From an uncultured Clostridium sp. (GTDB lineage: Bacteria; Bacillota; Clostridia; Lachnospirales; Lachnospiraceae): DNA of 40,285 nt. Under the pieces are notes generated by a model. It searched no databases. It was given only the letters and a program-made list of their open reading frames with translations, and was not told the origin of the DNA. The DNA is taken from NCBI GenBank assembly GCA_900542035.1, contig UQMJ01000027.1, positions 1-40,285 of the forward strand, given 5' to 3'. Below are positions 22,234-30,838 of the stretch, one piece after another (the stretch's first letter is position 1; every line of letters begins with the position of its first letter). Both the position numbers and the translations under genes were made by a program.

Positions 22234-23913
22234 ATGAACATCGAAGCAATTGGAGTATTATTTCAGTTCATCGGCGGTCTGGGTATGTTCTTGTACGGAA
22301 TGAATCAGATGGCAGACGGTCTGCAGAAATCAGCAGGTCACAGAATGCAGAAACTGCTGGGAGTGCTGACGTCTAACCGGCTGATGGGAGTGTTGTTAGG
22401 CGCTGGTATTACGGCGATTATCCAGAGTTCTTCAGCAACTACGGTTATGATTGTCGGTTTTGTAAACGCAGGACTGATGAATCTGACCCAGGCAGTAGGC
22501 GTTATCATGGGCGCCAACATCGGTACGACTGTAACCAGCTGGATTGTATCCATGAGCGAATGGGGCGAAATGTTAAAACCGGAGTTCTTTGCGCCGGTAT
22601 TAGTCGGAATTGGCGCTGCAGTGATTATGTTTGCAAAGGATTCCAAAAAGAAAGAAATTGGAGAAATTCTGATTGGCTTTGGTCTTTTATTTATCGGTCT
22701 CAGCTTTATGTCTTCCTCCATTGAACCATATCGGGATGCGCCGGTATTTGCCAATATTTTTGCCGTTTTAGGAAAGAATCCGATCCTGGGTATTTTAGCA
22801 GGCGCTCTGGTAACCGCCATTATCCAGAGTTCTTCCGCATCCGTCGGTATTTTACAGACTCTGGCTTTAAACGGGGTAGTAAACTGGCAGTCCGCTATCT
22901 TTATTACTCTGGGTCAGAATATCGGTACCTGTATTACCGCAATTTTATCCAGTGTGGGCGCACACCGCACCGCAAAGCGGGCTGCCGCCATCCATCTGTC
23001 TTTCAATGTGGTAGGAGCTGTGATTTTCGGAATTCTTATGACCATTGTATTTGCAATGAATCCGGAACTGGCTGCATCTCCTATCAGCAGTGTGGAAATT
23101 TCCATTTTCCATACCGTATTTAACGTAACCAATACCATTATCCTGTTCCCGTTTGCAGGCGCTCTGGTAAAACTGTCCGGACTGATACTGGGCGAGAAAA
23201 AGAGCTCTGGTACGGAAGCGGCTCCAGACGATCAGATGTCCCGCCACCTGGACAACCGTCTGTTAGAGACGCCTTCTTTGGCAATCGAACAGGTTCAGAA
23301 CGAAGTTATTTCTATGGGAGAACTGGCTGTTAAAAATCTGGAACTGGCTGGAAAGGCCCTTTTAACCGGAGAAGAAGAAAGCACCAAGGCAGTTTTTGAA
23401 AATGAAGTCATGATTAACCGGATGCAGAAGCTTCTGGCTGGATACCTGGTTGGCATCAGCAACGGATCTTTAAATGAAGAGCAGCATCTGGCGGTAAAAA
23501 ATCTGTTTTACAGCATCAACGATATTGAACGTATCGGCGACCACTGCGAAAACTTAGCAGAGCTGGCAGAGGAAAAGAAAAACAACGAACTAATCTTTTC
23601 TCCGGACGCTGCCCAGGAAATGGAAACATTGATTGAAACGGTAAAGGAAGCTGTAACCTGCGCAATCGGCGCCAGAAAGAATCACGATATGACGTTAGTC
23701 CGCCAGGCGCTGCGCAAAGAAGAGGAAGTGGACAGCCAGGAAGAGGATTTAAGAGAAAATCACATGAAGCGTCTTGCAGATATGCAGTGCAACTTTGAAA
23801 ATGGCATTGTATTCTTAGATGCAGTAAGCAACCTGGAGAGAATCTCCGACCATGCAGTCAATATTGCTGGTTATGTGAAGGAGGAAGCAGCATGGAACGG
23901 ATCTATGTCATAG
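22234..23913 (+). CDS. Na+/phosphate symporter with PhoU-like C-terminal domain
   Basis: A 559-aa protein of the NptA/YjbB family. The N-terminal about 320 residues hold membrane helices with the duplicated QSSSA signature of Na/Pi cotransporters (IIQSSSATTVMIVGF and, later, IIQSSSASVGILQ). Residues about 340-555 are a PhoU-like helical bundle with RIGDHCENLAEL and RISDHAVNIAGY repeats, as in PhoU. Phosphate movement across the membrane is the family role. Some members export, and the direction is not evident here. ATG 22234 has GGAGG 5 nt upstream. The gene overlaps the response regulator by 22 nt, so symporter, regulator and kinase are one operon. Confidence 0.9.
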   Translation: MNIEAIGVLFQFIGGLGMFLYGMNQMADGLQKSAGHRMQKLLGVLTSNRLMGVLLGAGITAIIQSSSATTVMIVGFVNAGLMNLTQAVGVIMGANIGTTVTSWIVSMSEWGEMLKPEFFAPVLVGIGAAVIMFAKDSKKKEIGEILIGFGLLFIGLSFMSSSIEPYRDAPVFANIFAVLGKNPILGILAGALVTAIIQSSSASVGILQTLALNGVVNWQSAIFITLGQNIGTCITAILSSVGAHRTAKRAAAIHLSFNVVGAVIFGILMTIVFAMNPELAASPISSVEISIFHTVFNVTNTIILFPFAGALVKLSGLILGEKKSSGTEAAPDDQMSRHLDNRLLETPSLAIEQVQNEVISMGELAVKNLELAGKALLTGEEESTKAVFENEVMINRMQKLLAGYLVGISNGSLNEEQHLAVKNLFYSINDIERIGDHCENLAELAEEKKNNELIFSPDAAQEMETLIETVKEAVTCAIGARKNHDMTLVRQALRKEEEVDSQEEDLRENHMKRLADMQCNFENGIVFLDAVSNLERISDHAVNIAGYVKEEAAWNGSMS

Positions 23914-24587
23914 AAGACGATGAGAACATCCGTAACTTGTTAAAAGTGGCCCTGGAAGGTTTCGGCTATGAAGCGGAGTGTTTTGAGACAGCAGAGGAAG
24001 GCTTGAAACGGATAGAAGAGCTTGTTCCGGATCTGGCTATTTTCGACTGGATGCTGCCTGGGATGGATGGCGTAACCGCCATCCGGAAAATCCGTAAAAG
24101 AGAGGAAACGGCCCATATTCCGGTTATCCTGCTGACTGCTAAGGAGCGGGAGATGGATAAGGTAACAGGTCTGGACAGCGGCGCAGACGATTATATGGTA
24201 AAGCCGTTTGGAGTGCTGGAGCTGGCCGCCCGAATCAGGGGACTGCTGCGCCGCAGCGGAAAGCAGGACAACGATCAGCAGGAAATCGGGAAACTGGTAA
24301 TTAAGCGGGCTGTCAGGGAAGTGTATTTTGACGGTCAGTTTGTGAAACTGACCTTAAAGGAATTTGAACTTTTATGGTACCTGTGCATGAACCGGAATCG
24401 GGTGGTAACCAGGGAAGAGCTTCTGGATCACGTATGGGGCTATGAATATGCAGGGGAGACCAGAACCCTGGATATGCACGTCAGAACCCTGCGTCAGAAA
24501 CTGGGAGAAGAAGGGGCTTCTTATGTGGCTACTGTCCGCGGGGTCGGTTACCGTCTGATTGAACCTCAGGAGGGACGAGAGGGATAA
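23892..24587 (+). CDS. OmpR/PhoB-family response regulator (PhoP-like)
   Basis: A 231-aa regulator. The receiver domain (1-120) has the acidic pair near D9-D10, phospho-acceptor D52 in FDWMLPGMDG, T83 and K104 (VKPFG). The winged-helix DNA-binding domain (about 130-228) includes LTLKEFELLWYLCMN, TREELLDHVWGYE, TRTLDMHVRTLRQKLG and the final VRGVGYRL. Placement between the Na/Pi symporter and the sensor kinase, with PhoP-type boxes upstream of the operon, supports phosphate-starvation control, though the family alone would not prove it. Confidence 0.92.
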   Translation: MERIYVIEDDENIRNLLKVALEGFGYEAECFETAEEGLKRIEELVPDLAIFDWMLPGMDGVTAIRKIRKREETAHIPVILLTAKEREMDKVTGLDSGADDYMVKPFGVLELAARIRGLLRRSGKQDNDQQEIGKLVIKRAVREVYFDGQFVKLTLKEFELLWYLCMNRNRVVTREELLDHVWGYEYAGETRTLDMHVRTLRQKLGEEGASYVATVRGVGYRLIEPQEGREG

Positions 24588-24589
24588 TC

Positions 24590-25993
24590 ATGCAGAAGAC
24601 CATTCTGAGAAAGTTTATCAAGGTACTGGTGCTGGCTCTGCTGCTAAACAGCGTGATTTTTTACGTTGCCTGCAGTACGGTCCTTCAAAAGACCTTTACG
24701 GAAAATATGCTGTATACCCTGAAAACCATTGACAGTTTTCTGGACTATTCCAAAGATTTAGAAAGCCAGATTGAAAAAATGGATCCGGTTTTCGGGCAGA
24801 ACGACAGCCGGATTACTGTGGTTTCCAAAGAGGGAACCGTTCTTCTGGACACGGCAGGACAGGGCGAAGCCGATATGGAAAACCATTCAGAAAGGCCGGA
24901 GATCCAGTCGGCAATAAAGACCGGATCTGGGTTTGCGGAGAGACGATCCCTGACCATGCGCCAGTATATGATTTATACGGCTTACTATTCTGAAAAAGGA
25001 GACGTGGTTTTAAGACTTTCTGCGCCTTATTCGGGGCTGAAGGAATTTTTGCCTATGCTTTTGCCGGCTGCCTGGCTCAGCTTTGCGGCTGCCATGATTG
25101 CTTCCTGTCTGACTACAGAACACTTTGTATCTTCCGTAACCAGGCCGCTTCGGGAAATTGCCAGCGAGATGGAAAAGCTGAAGGGAAATGGAGAAGAGTT
25201 CCACTTTGAGCCTTGTGAATATCCGGAAATCAACATTATCGGAAGCACGACCCAGACCATGAGCAATAATGTGAGAGAGTATTTAAAGCAGTTAAACCAG
25301 CAGAGAGAAATCAGGGAAGAGTTTTTCAGCAATGCGTCCCATGAATTAAAAACTCCGATTACGTCCATTCAGGGGTATGCAGAGCTTTTAGACAATGGGA
25401 TTGTGCAGGACGAGGCCATGCGGCAGGATTTCATCCGCAGAATTCGCAAAGAAGCGGTCAATATGAGCAGTCTGATCAACGATATTTTAATGATTTCCAG
25501 ACTGGAATCCAATCGGGCAGTATTAAATTATTCCAATGTGGATCTGGCGTCAGTGGCGCAGGAGACTGTAGAGGGACTTCAGCCTATTATGGCCCAGAAT
25601 CAGGTATACGTCCACCAGGACTGCGATCCGGTAGTATTGTGGGCAGACGAAAAACAGATGCGGGAGCTGCTGGGCAATCTGATTGGAAATGCCGTAAAAT
25701 ACAACCGTCAGGGCGGCCAGGTGTGGATTACTATCAAAGAAGACAAAGAAAAAAAACTGGCAGTTATCCAGGTAAAGGACAATGGAACTGGAATCCCAGC
25801 AGAATCCCTTCCCAGAATTTTTGAACGGTTTTACAGGGTAGAAAAAGGTAGAAGCAAGCGGGCAGGAGGCACCGGACTTGGCCTTTCCATTGTAAAACAC
25901 ATTGTTACTTATTATAAAGGAACCATAGAGGTAAAATCCCAGGTAGATTACGGCACCACCTTTACGGTTCATCTGCCAGTAACTGGCAGATAA
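24590..25993 (+). CDS. Sensor histidine kinase (PhoR-like)
   Basis: A 467-aa kinase beginning 2 bp after the response regulator stop. Membrane segments lie at about 8-30 and 153-176 and flank an extracytoplasmic sensor region of about 120 residues. HAMP-like and linker sequence runs from 180 to 235. The dimerisation box FFSNASHELKTPITSIQGYAELL carries phospho-accepting H251. The ATPase domain has the N box (NLIGNAVKYN), G1 (DNGTGIP), F box (FERFYRVEKGRS) and G2 (GTGLGLSIVKHI). It lacks an obvious PAS domain. It is the expected partner of the adjacent regulator in phosphate signalling, probably together with the PhoU domain of the symporter. Confidence 0.92.
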   Translation: MQKTILRKFIKVLVLALLLNSVIFYVACSTVLQKTFTENMLYTLKTIDSFLDYSKDLESQIEKMDPVFGQNDSRITVVSKEGTVLLDTAGQGEADMENHSERPEIQSAIKTGSGFAERRSLTMRQYMIYTAYYSEKGDVVLRLSAPYSGLKEFLPMLLPAAWLSFAAAMIASCLTTEHFVSSVTRPLREIASEMEKLKGNGEEFHFEPCEYPEINIIGSTTQTMSNNVREYLKQLNQQREIREEFFSNASHELKTPITSIQGYAELLDNGIVQDEAMRQDFIRRIRKEAVNMSSLINDILMISRLESNRAVLNYSNVDLASVAQETVEGLQPIMAQNQVYVHQDCDPVVLWADEKQMRELLGNLIGNAVKYNRQGGQVWITIKEDKEKKLAVIQVKDNGTGIPAESLPRIFERFYRVEKGRSKRAGGTGLGLSIVKHIVTYYKGTIEVKSQVDYGTTFTVHLPVTGR

Positions 25994-26004
25994 GAAAAAA
26001 GGTA

Positions 26005-26070
26005 TTTTCATTTTTATTTCTCTGTGGTATACTTAGCATCAGTTTGGTAGCCAAGGATACCACAGAGAAA
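26005..26070 (+). promoter_or_regulatory. Promoter with a perfect 14-bp inverted repeat upstream of the NlpC/P60 gene
   Basis: TTTTCA (26005-26010), 17-bp spacer and an extended -10 TGGTATACT (TATACT at 26028-26033). TTTCTCTGTGGTAT (26017-26030) overlaps the -10 and is repeated inverted as ATACCACAGAGAAA (26057-26070), about 12 bp before ATG 26083. The arrangement could be an operator or, if transcription starts further upstream, an RNA hairpin next to the ribosome site. Confidence 0.55.
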
Positions 26071-26082
26071 AGGAATGAGGAT

Positions 26083-27705
26083 ATGTTAGATAATAGAGAT
26101 TATATCAGCCGGCTCAATAAGGCAAGACGGCGGCGCAACCGGAGATTTGATGTTTCCCATCTGATCATTGGACTGATTGTGCTTGCTGTGATTGCGCTTC
26201 TTGTTGGGGCCGGTCTTTTTATTGCCCAAAAGAGAGAACCCGCTTCTTCTGACAGCCCGAAGACTGTACAGGAAGGGCAGACAGCAGAAGAAAGCTCTGC
26301 GGAAGAGATTACCATTTCTCCGGAAGAGGCTGCAGAAGCCGAGCGGCTGGCAGAAGCTGAAAAAGTAGTTGGCGCTTACCAGAACCTGGGAATTGTCCAG
26401 GTATCCGGTTATTTAAATATCAGAGAAACCCCTGGGCAGGACGGCAAGATCATCGGAAAGCTGGAAGGAGACAGCGCCTGCGAGATTCTGGCCACAGAAG
26501 GAGAATGGTATCAGATTAGTTCCGGCGGTCTGACCGGTTATATCAGCAGCGCCTATGTCCTGACTGGAGAAGAAGCAAAGGAAAAGGCTTTGGGACTGGT
26601 TAAAAAAATGGCCCTGATAACCGGAGACAGTGTGAACATCCGTCAGGATCCGGCCATTGATCCGGCCAATGTAGTCGGAGCAGCGATTAAAGATGAGCGT
26701 TATCTGGTAGAAGAAGAACTGGACGGCTGGATAAAGGTTCCGGAAGGCTATATTTCATCAGATTATGCCCAGGTTCAGTATATGCTCAATGAAGCCCAGA
26801 AGCTGGATCTTCAGGCTATGGCCATTAACCAGTACAACAATCTGGTAATTTCCAAGGTAGATACCTATTTAAACGTTCGGGAAGAACCCAGTCCAAACGG
26901 CAAGATTATCGGTAAGATGACCAGTAAGGCAGCCGGCGAGATTTTAGACGATTCCGTAGAGGGATGGTATAAGATTAAATCCGGCAAGATTACCGGTTAC
27001 ATTTCTTCGGATCCCCAGTATACGGCAACGGGACAGGAAGCGAAGGATATTGCCACCGGTACGGCTACGTTAATGGCAATTGTAAATACCGATATGTTAA
27101 ATGTCCGGACCGAGCCGTCTACAGACGCTTCTATCTGGACCCAGATTTCAAAAGAAGAGCGGTATCCGGTACTGAACCAGTTAGACGGCTGGGTGGAGAT
27201 TGAACTGGATGCCGGAGACGAAGAAGGAAGCGTGGACAAGGCCTACGTCTCTACAAGAGACAATAATGTAGAAGTACGTTACGCACTGAATGAGGCCATT
27301 AAGTTCTCTCCATTAGAGGAAGCGGCCAACGCGTCTGCATCCCTGCGCAACCAGATTGTCAACTATGCCCTTCAGTTTGTCGGCAATCCGTACGTATGGG
27401 GAGGCACCAGCCTGACAAAGGGCGCGGACTGTTCTGGATTTACCATGAAGGTCTATGAACACTTTGGAATTTCCCTGCCGCATTATTCCGGCTCCCAGGC
27501 CCAGATGGGCAAGGCGGTAAGCTCCAGCGAAATGCGGCCGGCAGATTTGATTTTCTATACAGACAGCAGAGGAAAGGTCAACCATGTAGCAATGTATATC
27601 GGAAATGGGCAGATTGTCCATGCGGCCAGCAGGCGAAGCGGCATCAAGATTTCCACCTGGAATTACCGTAAGCCCAAGACCATCCGGAATATGCTTGGCG
27701 ATTAA
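26083..27705 (+). CDS. Secreted SH3-domain NlpC/P60 peptidoglycan hydrolase
   Basis: A 540-aa cell-wall hydrolase. An N-terminal basic stretch (ARRRRNRRFD) and one membrane anchor (LIIGLIVLAVIALLVGAGLF) are followed by a Glu/Ser-rich linker. Four bacterial SH3 repeats follow, marked by YLNIRETPG, VNIRQDPAI, YLNVREEPS and MLNVRTEPS. The C-terminal NlpC/P60 endopeptidase has the catalytic cysteine in GADCSGFT (about residue 450) and histidine in VNHVAMYIGNG. It should cut peptidoglycan stem peptides outside the membrane. ATG 26083 follows AGGAATGAGG; an upstream in-frame TTG at 26044 is less likely. The upstream inverted repeat suggests specific regulation. Confidence 0.9.
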   Translation: MLDNRDYISRLNKARRRRNRRFDVSHLIIGLIVLAVIALLVGAGLFIAQKREPASSDSPKTVQEGQTAEESSAEEITISPEEAAEAERLAEAEKVVGAYQNLGIVQVSGYLNIRETPGQDGKIIGKLEGDSACEILATEGEWYQISSGGLTGYISSAYVLTGEEAKEKALGLVKKMALITGDSVNIRQDPAIDPANVVGAAIKDERYLVEEELDGWIKVPEGYISSDYAQVQYMLNEAQKLDLQAMAINQYNNLVISKVDTYLNVREEPSPNGKIIGKMTSKAAGEILDDSVEGWYKIKSGKITGYISSDPQYTATGQEAKDIATGTATLMAIVNTDMLNVRTEPSTDASIWTQISKEERYPVLNQLDGWVEIELDAGDEEGSVDKAYVSTRDNNVEVRYALNEAIKFSPLEEAANASASLRNQIVNYALQFVGNPYVWGGTSLTKGADCSGFTMKVYEHFGISLPHYSGSQAQMGKAVSSSEMRPADLIFYTDSRGKVNHVAMYIGNGQIVHAASRRSGIKISTWNYRKPKTIRNMLGD

Positions 27706-27725
27706 CATCAAAAGGAGGGACTTGT

Positions 27726-29057
27726 ATGAAAAACAACTATCTTGCGCAATTTTTTGGAAAATCCCAGAACTATACGGATATTCCCAACCAGCTTTTTACG
27801 GAGTACAATGTAAAAAAAGGACTCCGGAACGAAGACGGAACCGGTGTCTGCATCGGTCTTACCAAGATTTCTGACGTAGTAGGCTACACACAGGAAGAAG
27901 GCAAAAAGACGGATGCCCCAGGCGATTTGTATTACCGAGGGTACAGCATAAGAGATCTGGTGGCCAACAAACGTCCGACCCATGGATATGAAGAAGTCTG
28001 CTTTTTGCTGCTGTTCGGTTACCTTCCAAAAAAGGAAGAGCTGGAGCGGTTCTGCGAAGCCCTGAAAGAGATGTACGAGCTCCCTTATGAATTCTTGGAG
28101 ACAAATATTCTCAGGACGCCGGCAAAAAACCTGATGAATAAGATCCAGCAGGCGGTTCTGGCGCTATACAATTACGATGATGAACCAGACGATATTGACG
28201 AGTACAAAACCCTGATCAAAGGCGTTAATTTAATCGCCAAGATGCCGTCTATTATCTGCTACGAATACATGAGCAAGGAGCACTATTTTAACCGGAAGAG
28301 CCTGGTGCTTCATTACCCGATAAAGGAGTATTCCATTGCGGAAAACTTCCTCTATATGCTCCGCGAGGACAAGGCGTTTACCAGACAGGAGGCCAATCTG
28401 CTGGATGTGCTGCTGATGATTCATGCCGATCACGGCGGCGGAAATAACTCCACTTTTACCAATGTGGTAATTTCCTCTACGAATACGGATATTTATTCAA
28501 CCATCTGCGGATCCATCGGATCGTTAAAAGGCCCCCGACATGGCGGAGCCAATTTAAAGGTTTCCGAGATGATGGATGAGGTCATTGCCCTGATTGGTTA
28601 TACCACCGACAAAGCGGCGGTAAAATCTGCCATCCGGAAGATTACCGGAAAAGAGCTGTATGACAGAAGCGGCCTGGTTTACGGATTTGGCCATGCAGTT
28701 TATACGATTTCCGACCCAAGGGCAGAGCTTTTGCGGGGCGTCTGCGAAGAAGTAGCTAAAGAGCAGGGCAAGATGAAGGAGTTTTACTTCTACCGTCTGT
28801 TTGAAGAGTGCGTAAAGGAAGTAATCATGGAAGACAAGCATAAGGTCATCCCTACCAATGTGGATTATTACAGCGGATTTGCTTATGATATGCTCCGGAT
28901 TCCGAGAGAACTGTATACGCCGCTATTTGTAACCAGCCGTCTGGTCGGCTGGATTGCCCACAACATCGAAAACAAGCTTTATGATGGTAAGATTATGCGT
29001 CCGGCAACCAGATATGTAGGAGAAAATGTTGCTTACCAATCGGTAGAAGAGCGATAA
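27726..29057 (+). CDS. Citrate synthase
   Basis: A 443-aa enzyme that condenses acetyl-CoA and oxaloacetate to citrate, the first step toward 2-oxoglutarate and glutamate. Family features: GDLYYRGYSIRDLV near residue 70, histidine motif IHADHGGGNNSTF, GPRHGGAN, the catalytic YGFGHAVYTISDPRAELL (His and Asp), and the terminal RPATRYVG. The ribosome site is AAGGAGGG. It resembles the citrate/2-methylcitrate synthase group common in Clostridia. No aconitase or isocitrate dehydrogenase is adjacent, so it stands alone here. Confidence 0.93.
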   Translation: MKNNYLAQFFGKSQNYTDIPNQLFTEYNVKKGLRNEDGTGVCIGLTKISDVVGYTQEEGKKTDAPGDLYYRGYSIRDLVANKRPTHGYEEVCFLLLFGYLPKKEELERFCEALKEMYELPYEFLETNILRTPAKNLMNKIQQAVLALYNYDDEPDDIDEYKTLIKGVNLIAKMPSIICYEYMSKEHYFNRKSLVLHYPIKEYSIAENFLYMLREDKAFTRQEANLLDVLLMIHADHGGGNNSTFTNVVISSTNTDIYSTICGSIGSLKGPRHGGANLKVSEMMDEVIALIGYTTDKAAVKSAIRKITGKELYDRSGLVYGFGHAVYTISDPRAELLRGVCEEVAKEQGKMKEFYFYRLFEECVKEVIMEDKHKVIPTNVDYYSGFAYDMLRIPRELYTPLFVTSRLVGWIAHNIENKLYDGKIMRPATRYVGENVAYQSVEER

Positions 29058-29090
29058 CCAGCGTTTGCTGTCTTAGAAGGGAGTCAGGAC

Positions 29091-29699
29091 ATGAGGCGGA
29101 TCATTGGAATTACCGGCGGAATCGGTTCTGGAAAAAGCAGGGTTTTAGAATTTCTGGAGAAGGAATTCCAGGCAAAGGTAATTCTGGCCGACCAGGTAGC
29201 CCACGATTTGATGGAGCCGGAAAAAGAGGGATACCAGCAGGTTATAAAGGCGCTGGGAACCGGATTTTTAAAACCAGACGGCCAGATTGACAGGACGAAG
29301 CTGGCAGATCGGATTTTCCACGACCAGAATGCTTTACAGACCATGAACCAGATTATCCATCCCATGACCTGGGCGGCCATCCGCAAGGCGGCATTTTCGG
29401 CCAGGGAAGATCTGGTAGTTGTAGAGTCGGCTCTTATGGGAGAGGAACAGAGAGCGGAATACAAAGAAATCTGGTATATTTTTACAGAAATGGAAACACG
29501 GATACAGCGTCTGATGGAAAGTAGGGGATATTCCAGGGAAAAATGTCTGGATGTGATTGCCAGCCAGAAAAAAGAAGAGGAATTTCGGGCCATCAGCGAC
29601 AGGGTCATTGACAACAGCGGCCCATTTGAAGATACAAAAAGGCAGATTGAAGCCATTCTGTCTTTTGAGACAGAAAAAGGAATGAACGAACAGCCATGA
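29091..29699 (+). CDS. coaE: Dephospho-CoA kinase
   Basis: A 202-aa enzyme catalysing the last step of coenzyme A synthesis, ATP-dependent phosphorylation of the 3' hydroxyl of dephospho-CoA. The P-loop GITGGIGSGKS is at the N-terminus, followed by the ADQVAHDLM substrate segment, LADRIFHDQNALQTMNQIIHP, and the LID-like region (RIQRLMESRGYSREK) with RVIDNSG near the end. Length is normal for the family. It overlaps the next gene by 4 nt (ATGA). Confidence 0.93.
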   Translation: MRRIIGITGGIGSGKSRVLEFLEKEFQAKVILADQVAHDLMEPEKEGYQQVIKALGTGFLKPDGQIDRTKLADRIFHDQNALQTMNQIIHPMTWAAIRKAAFSAREDLVVVESALMGEEQRAEYKEIWYIFTEMETRIQRLMESRGYSREKCLDVIASQKKEEEFRAISDRVIDNSGPFEDTKRQIEAILSFETEKGMNEQP

Positions 29700-30493
29700 G
29701 ATTTGTAAGTATAGCAAGCGGAAGCAGCGGAAACTGTATCTATGTAGGCTCCGAAAACAGCCATATTTTAATTGATGCAGGAATCAGCGCCAGGCGGATT
29801 GAACAGGGATTAAATGAGATTGGGCTCAAGGGAAGCGACTTAGACGGGATTTTTGTGACCCATGAGCATTCTGACCACATCAGAGGCCTGGGAGTACTGG
29901 CCAGAAAGTTTGAAAAGCCGATTTATGGAACCAGGGAAACATTGGAAGAGATAGAACGGGCGACTTCATTGGGGAAATTCGATACCAGTCTGTTGACGCC
30001 TGTTTTGCCGGATACTGAGATGGATGTGGGAGATTTAACCATCCGGCCTTTTCGGGTGGATCACGATGCGGCAAATCCGGTGGCCTATCGGATTAAGCAG
30101 GGCAGAAAGTCTGTGGCAGTGGCTACGGATATGGGGCACTACGACCAGTATATTATTGATAATCTGCAGAATTTAGACGCCCTTTTGCTGGAATCCAACC
30201 ATGATGTGCGGATGCTGGAAACAGGGCCTTACCCATACTATCTGAAACGGAGAATCTTAGGCGATCACGGCCATTTATCCAATGAAAATGCAGGAAGGCT
30301 GCTGTGCCAGATCCTCCATGACGGATTAAAGCACATTTTCCTCGGTCATTTAAGCAAGGAAAACAACTATGAAGAACTGGCCTATGAGACCGTCCGTTTA
30401 GAAATTACAGAAGGAGAAACTCCTTATAACGCCATGGATTTTTCCATCAGCGTGGCGGGAAGGGACAGAATGTCCGAGATCATCAGTATTTAA
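29696..30493 (+). CDS. MBL-fold hydrolase (WalJ/YycJ-like)
   Basis: A 265-aa metallo-beta-lactamase-fold protein. Metal-binding motif THEHSDHIRGL is at about residues 54-64, with ATDMGHY and LESNHD further along, and the opening FVSIASGSSGNCIYV is typical of YycJ/WalJ. In low-GC Gram-positives this family is tied to DNA metabolism and cell-wall homeostasis; its enzymatic role is probably a nuclease. Here it is coupled to coaE by a 4-nt overlap, and no walRK genes are nearby. Confidence 0.88.
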   Translation: MRFVSIASGSSGNCIYVGSENSHILIDAGISARRIEQGLNEIGLKGSDLDGIFVTHEHSDHIRGLGVLARKFEKPIYGTRETLEEIERATSLGKFDTSLLTPVLPDTEMDVGDLTIRPFRVDHDAANPVAYRIKQGRKSVAVATDMGHYDQYIIDNLQNLDALLLESNHDVRMLETGPYPYYLKRRILGDHGHLSNENAGRLLCQILHDGLKHIFLGHLSKENNYEELAYETVRLEITEGETPYNAMDFSISVAGRDRMSEIISI

Positions 30494-30542
30494 AATTCAT
30501 TTATATATAAGCGCAGGACTATGGCTTAGAAGGAGAGAGCGT

Positions 30543-30815
30543 ATGAGCAAAGTAATTATTACCGTAGTAGGAAAAGACACTGTAGGAATCATTGCAAGGG
30601 TATGTACCTACCTGGCAGAGCATCATGTAAACATCCTGGACATTTCCCAGACCATTGTACAGGAATTTTTTAACATGATGATGATTGTGGATATGCAGAA
30701 TGCCACCGCATCCTTTGAAGAAATAGCGGCAGGCTTAGACGCTGTCGGAGAAGAAATAGGAGTTACCATTAAGTGCCAGAGAGAAGAGATCTTCACAAAG
30801 ATGCACAGAATCTAA
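30543..30815 (+). CDS. ACT-domain protein
   Basis: A 90-aa protein consisting of a single ACT domain (VIITVVGKDTVGIIARVCTYL, then VNILDISQTIVQEFFNMMM). ACT domains bind amino acids or other small ligands. It lies 23 bp before a UPF0210 gene, a pairing widely conserved in Firmicutes, so it probably regulates or partners with that protein. The ligand is unknown. Confidence 0.9.
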   Translation: MSKVIITVVGKDTVGIIARVCTYLAEHHVNILDISQTIVQEFFNMMMIVDMQNATASFEEIAAGLDAVGEEIGVTIKCQREEIFTKMHRI

Positions 30816-30838
30816 ATAAGGCGAAAGGCGGAAGACCG

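Noticed and set aside
22338..22820. Long open frames antisense to conserved genes (for example opposite the phosphate symporter, UPF0210 and ackA)
   Set aside because: They lie opposite well-conserved coding sequence, lack ribosome sites and have compositions expected from mirrored codon bias.
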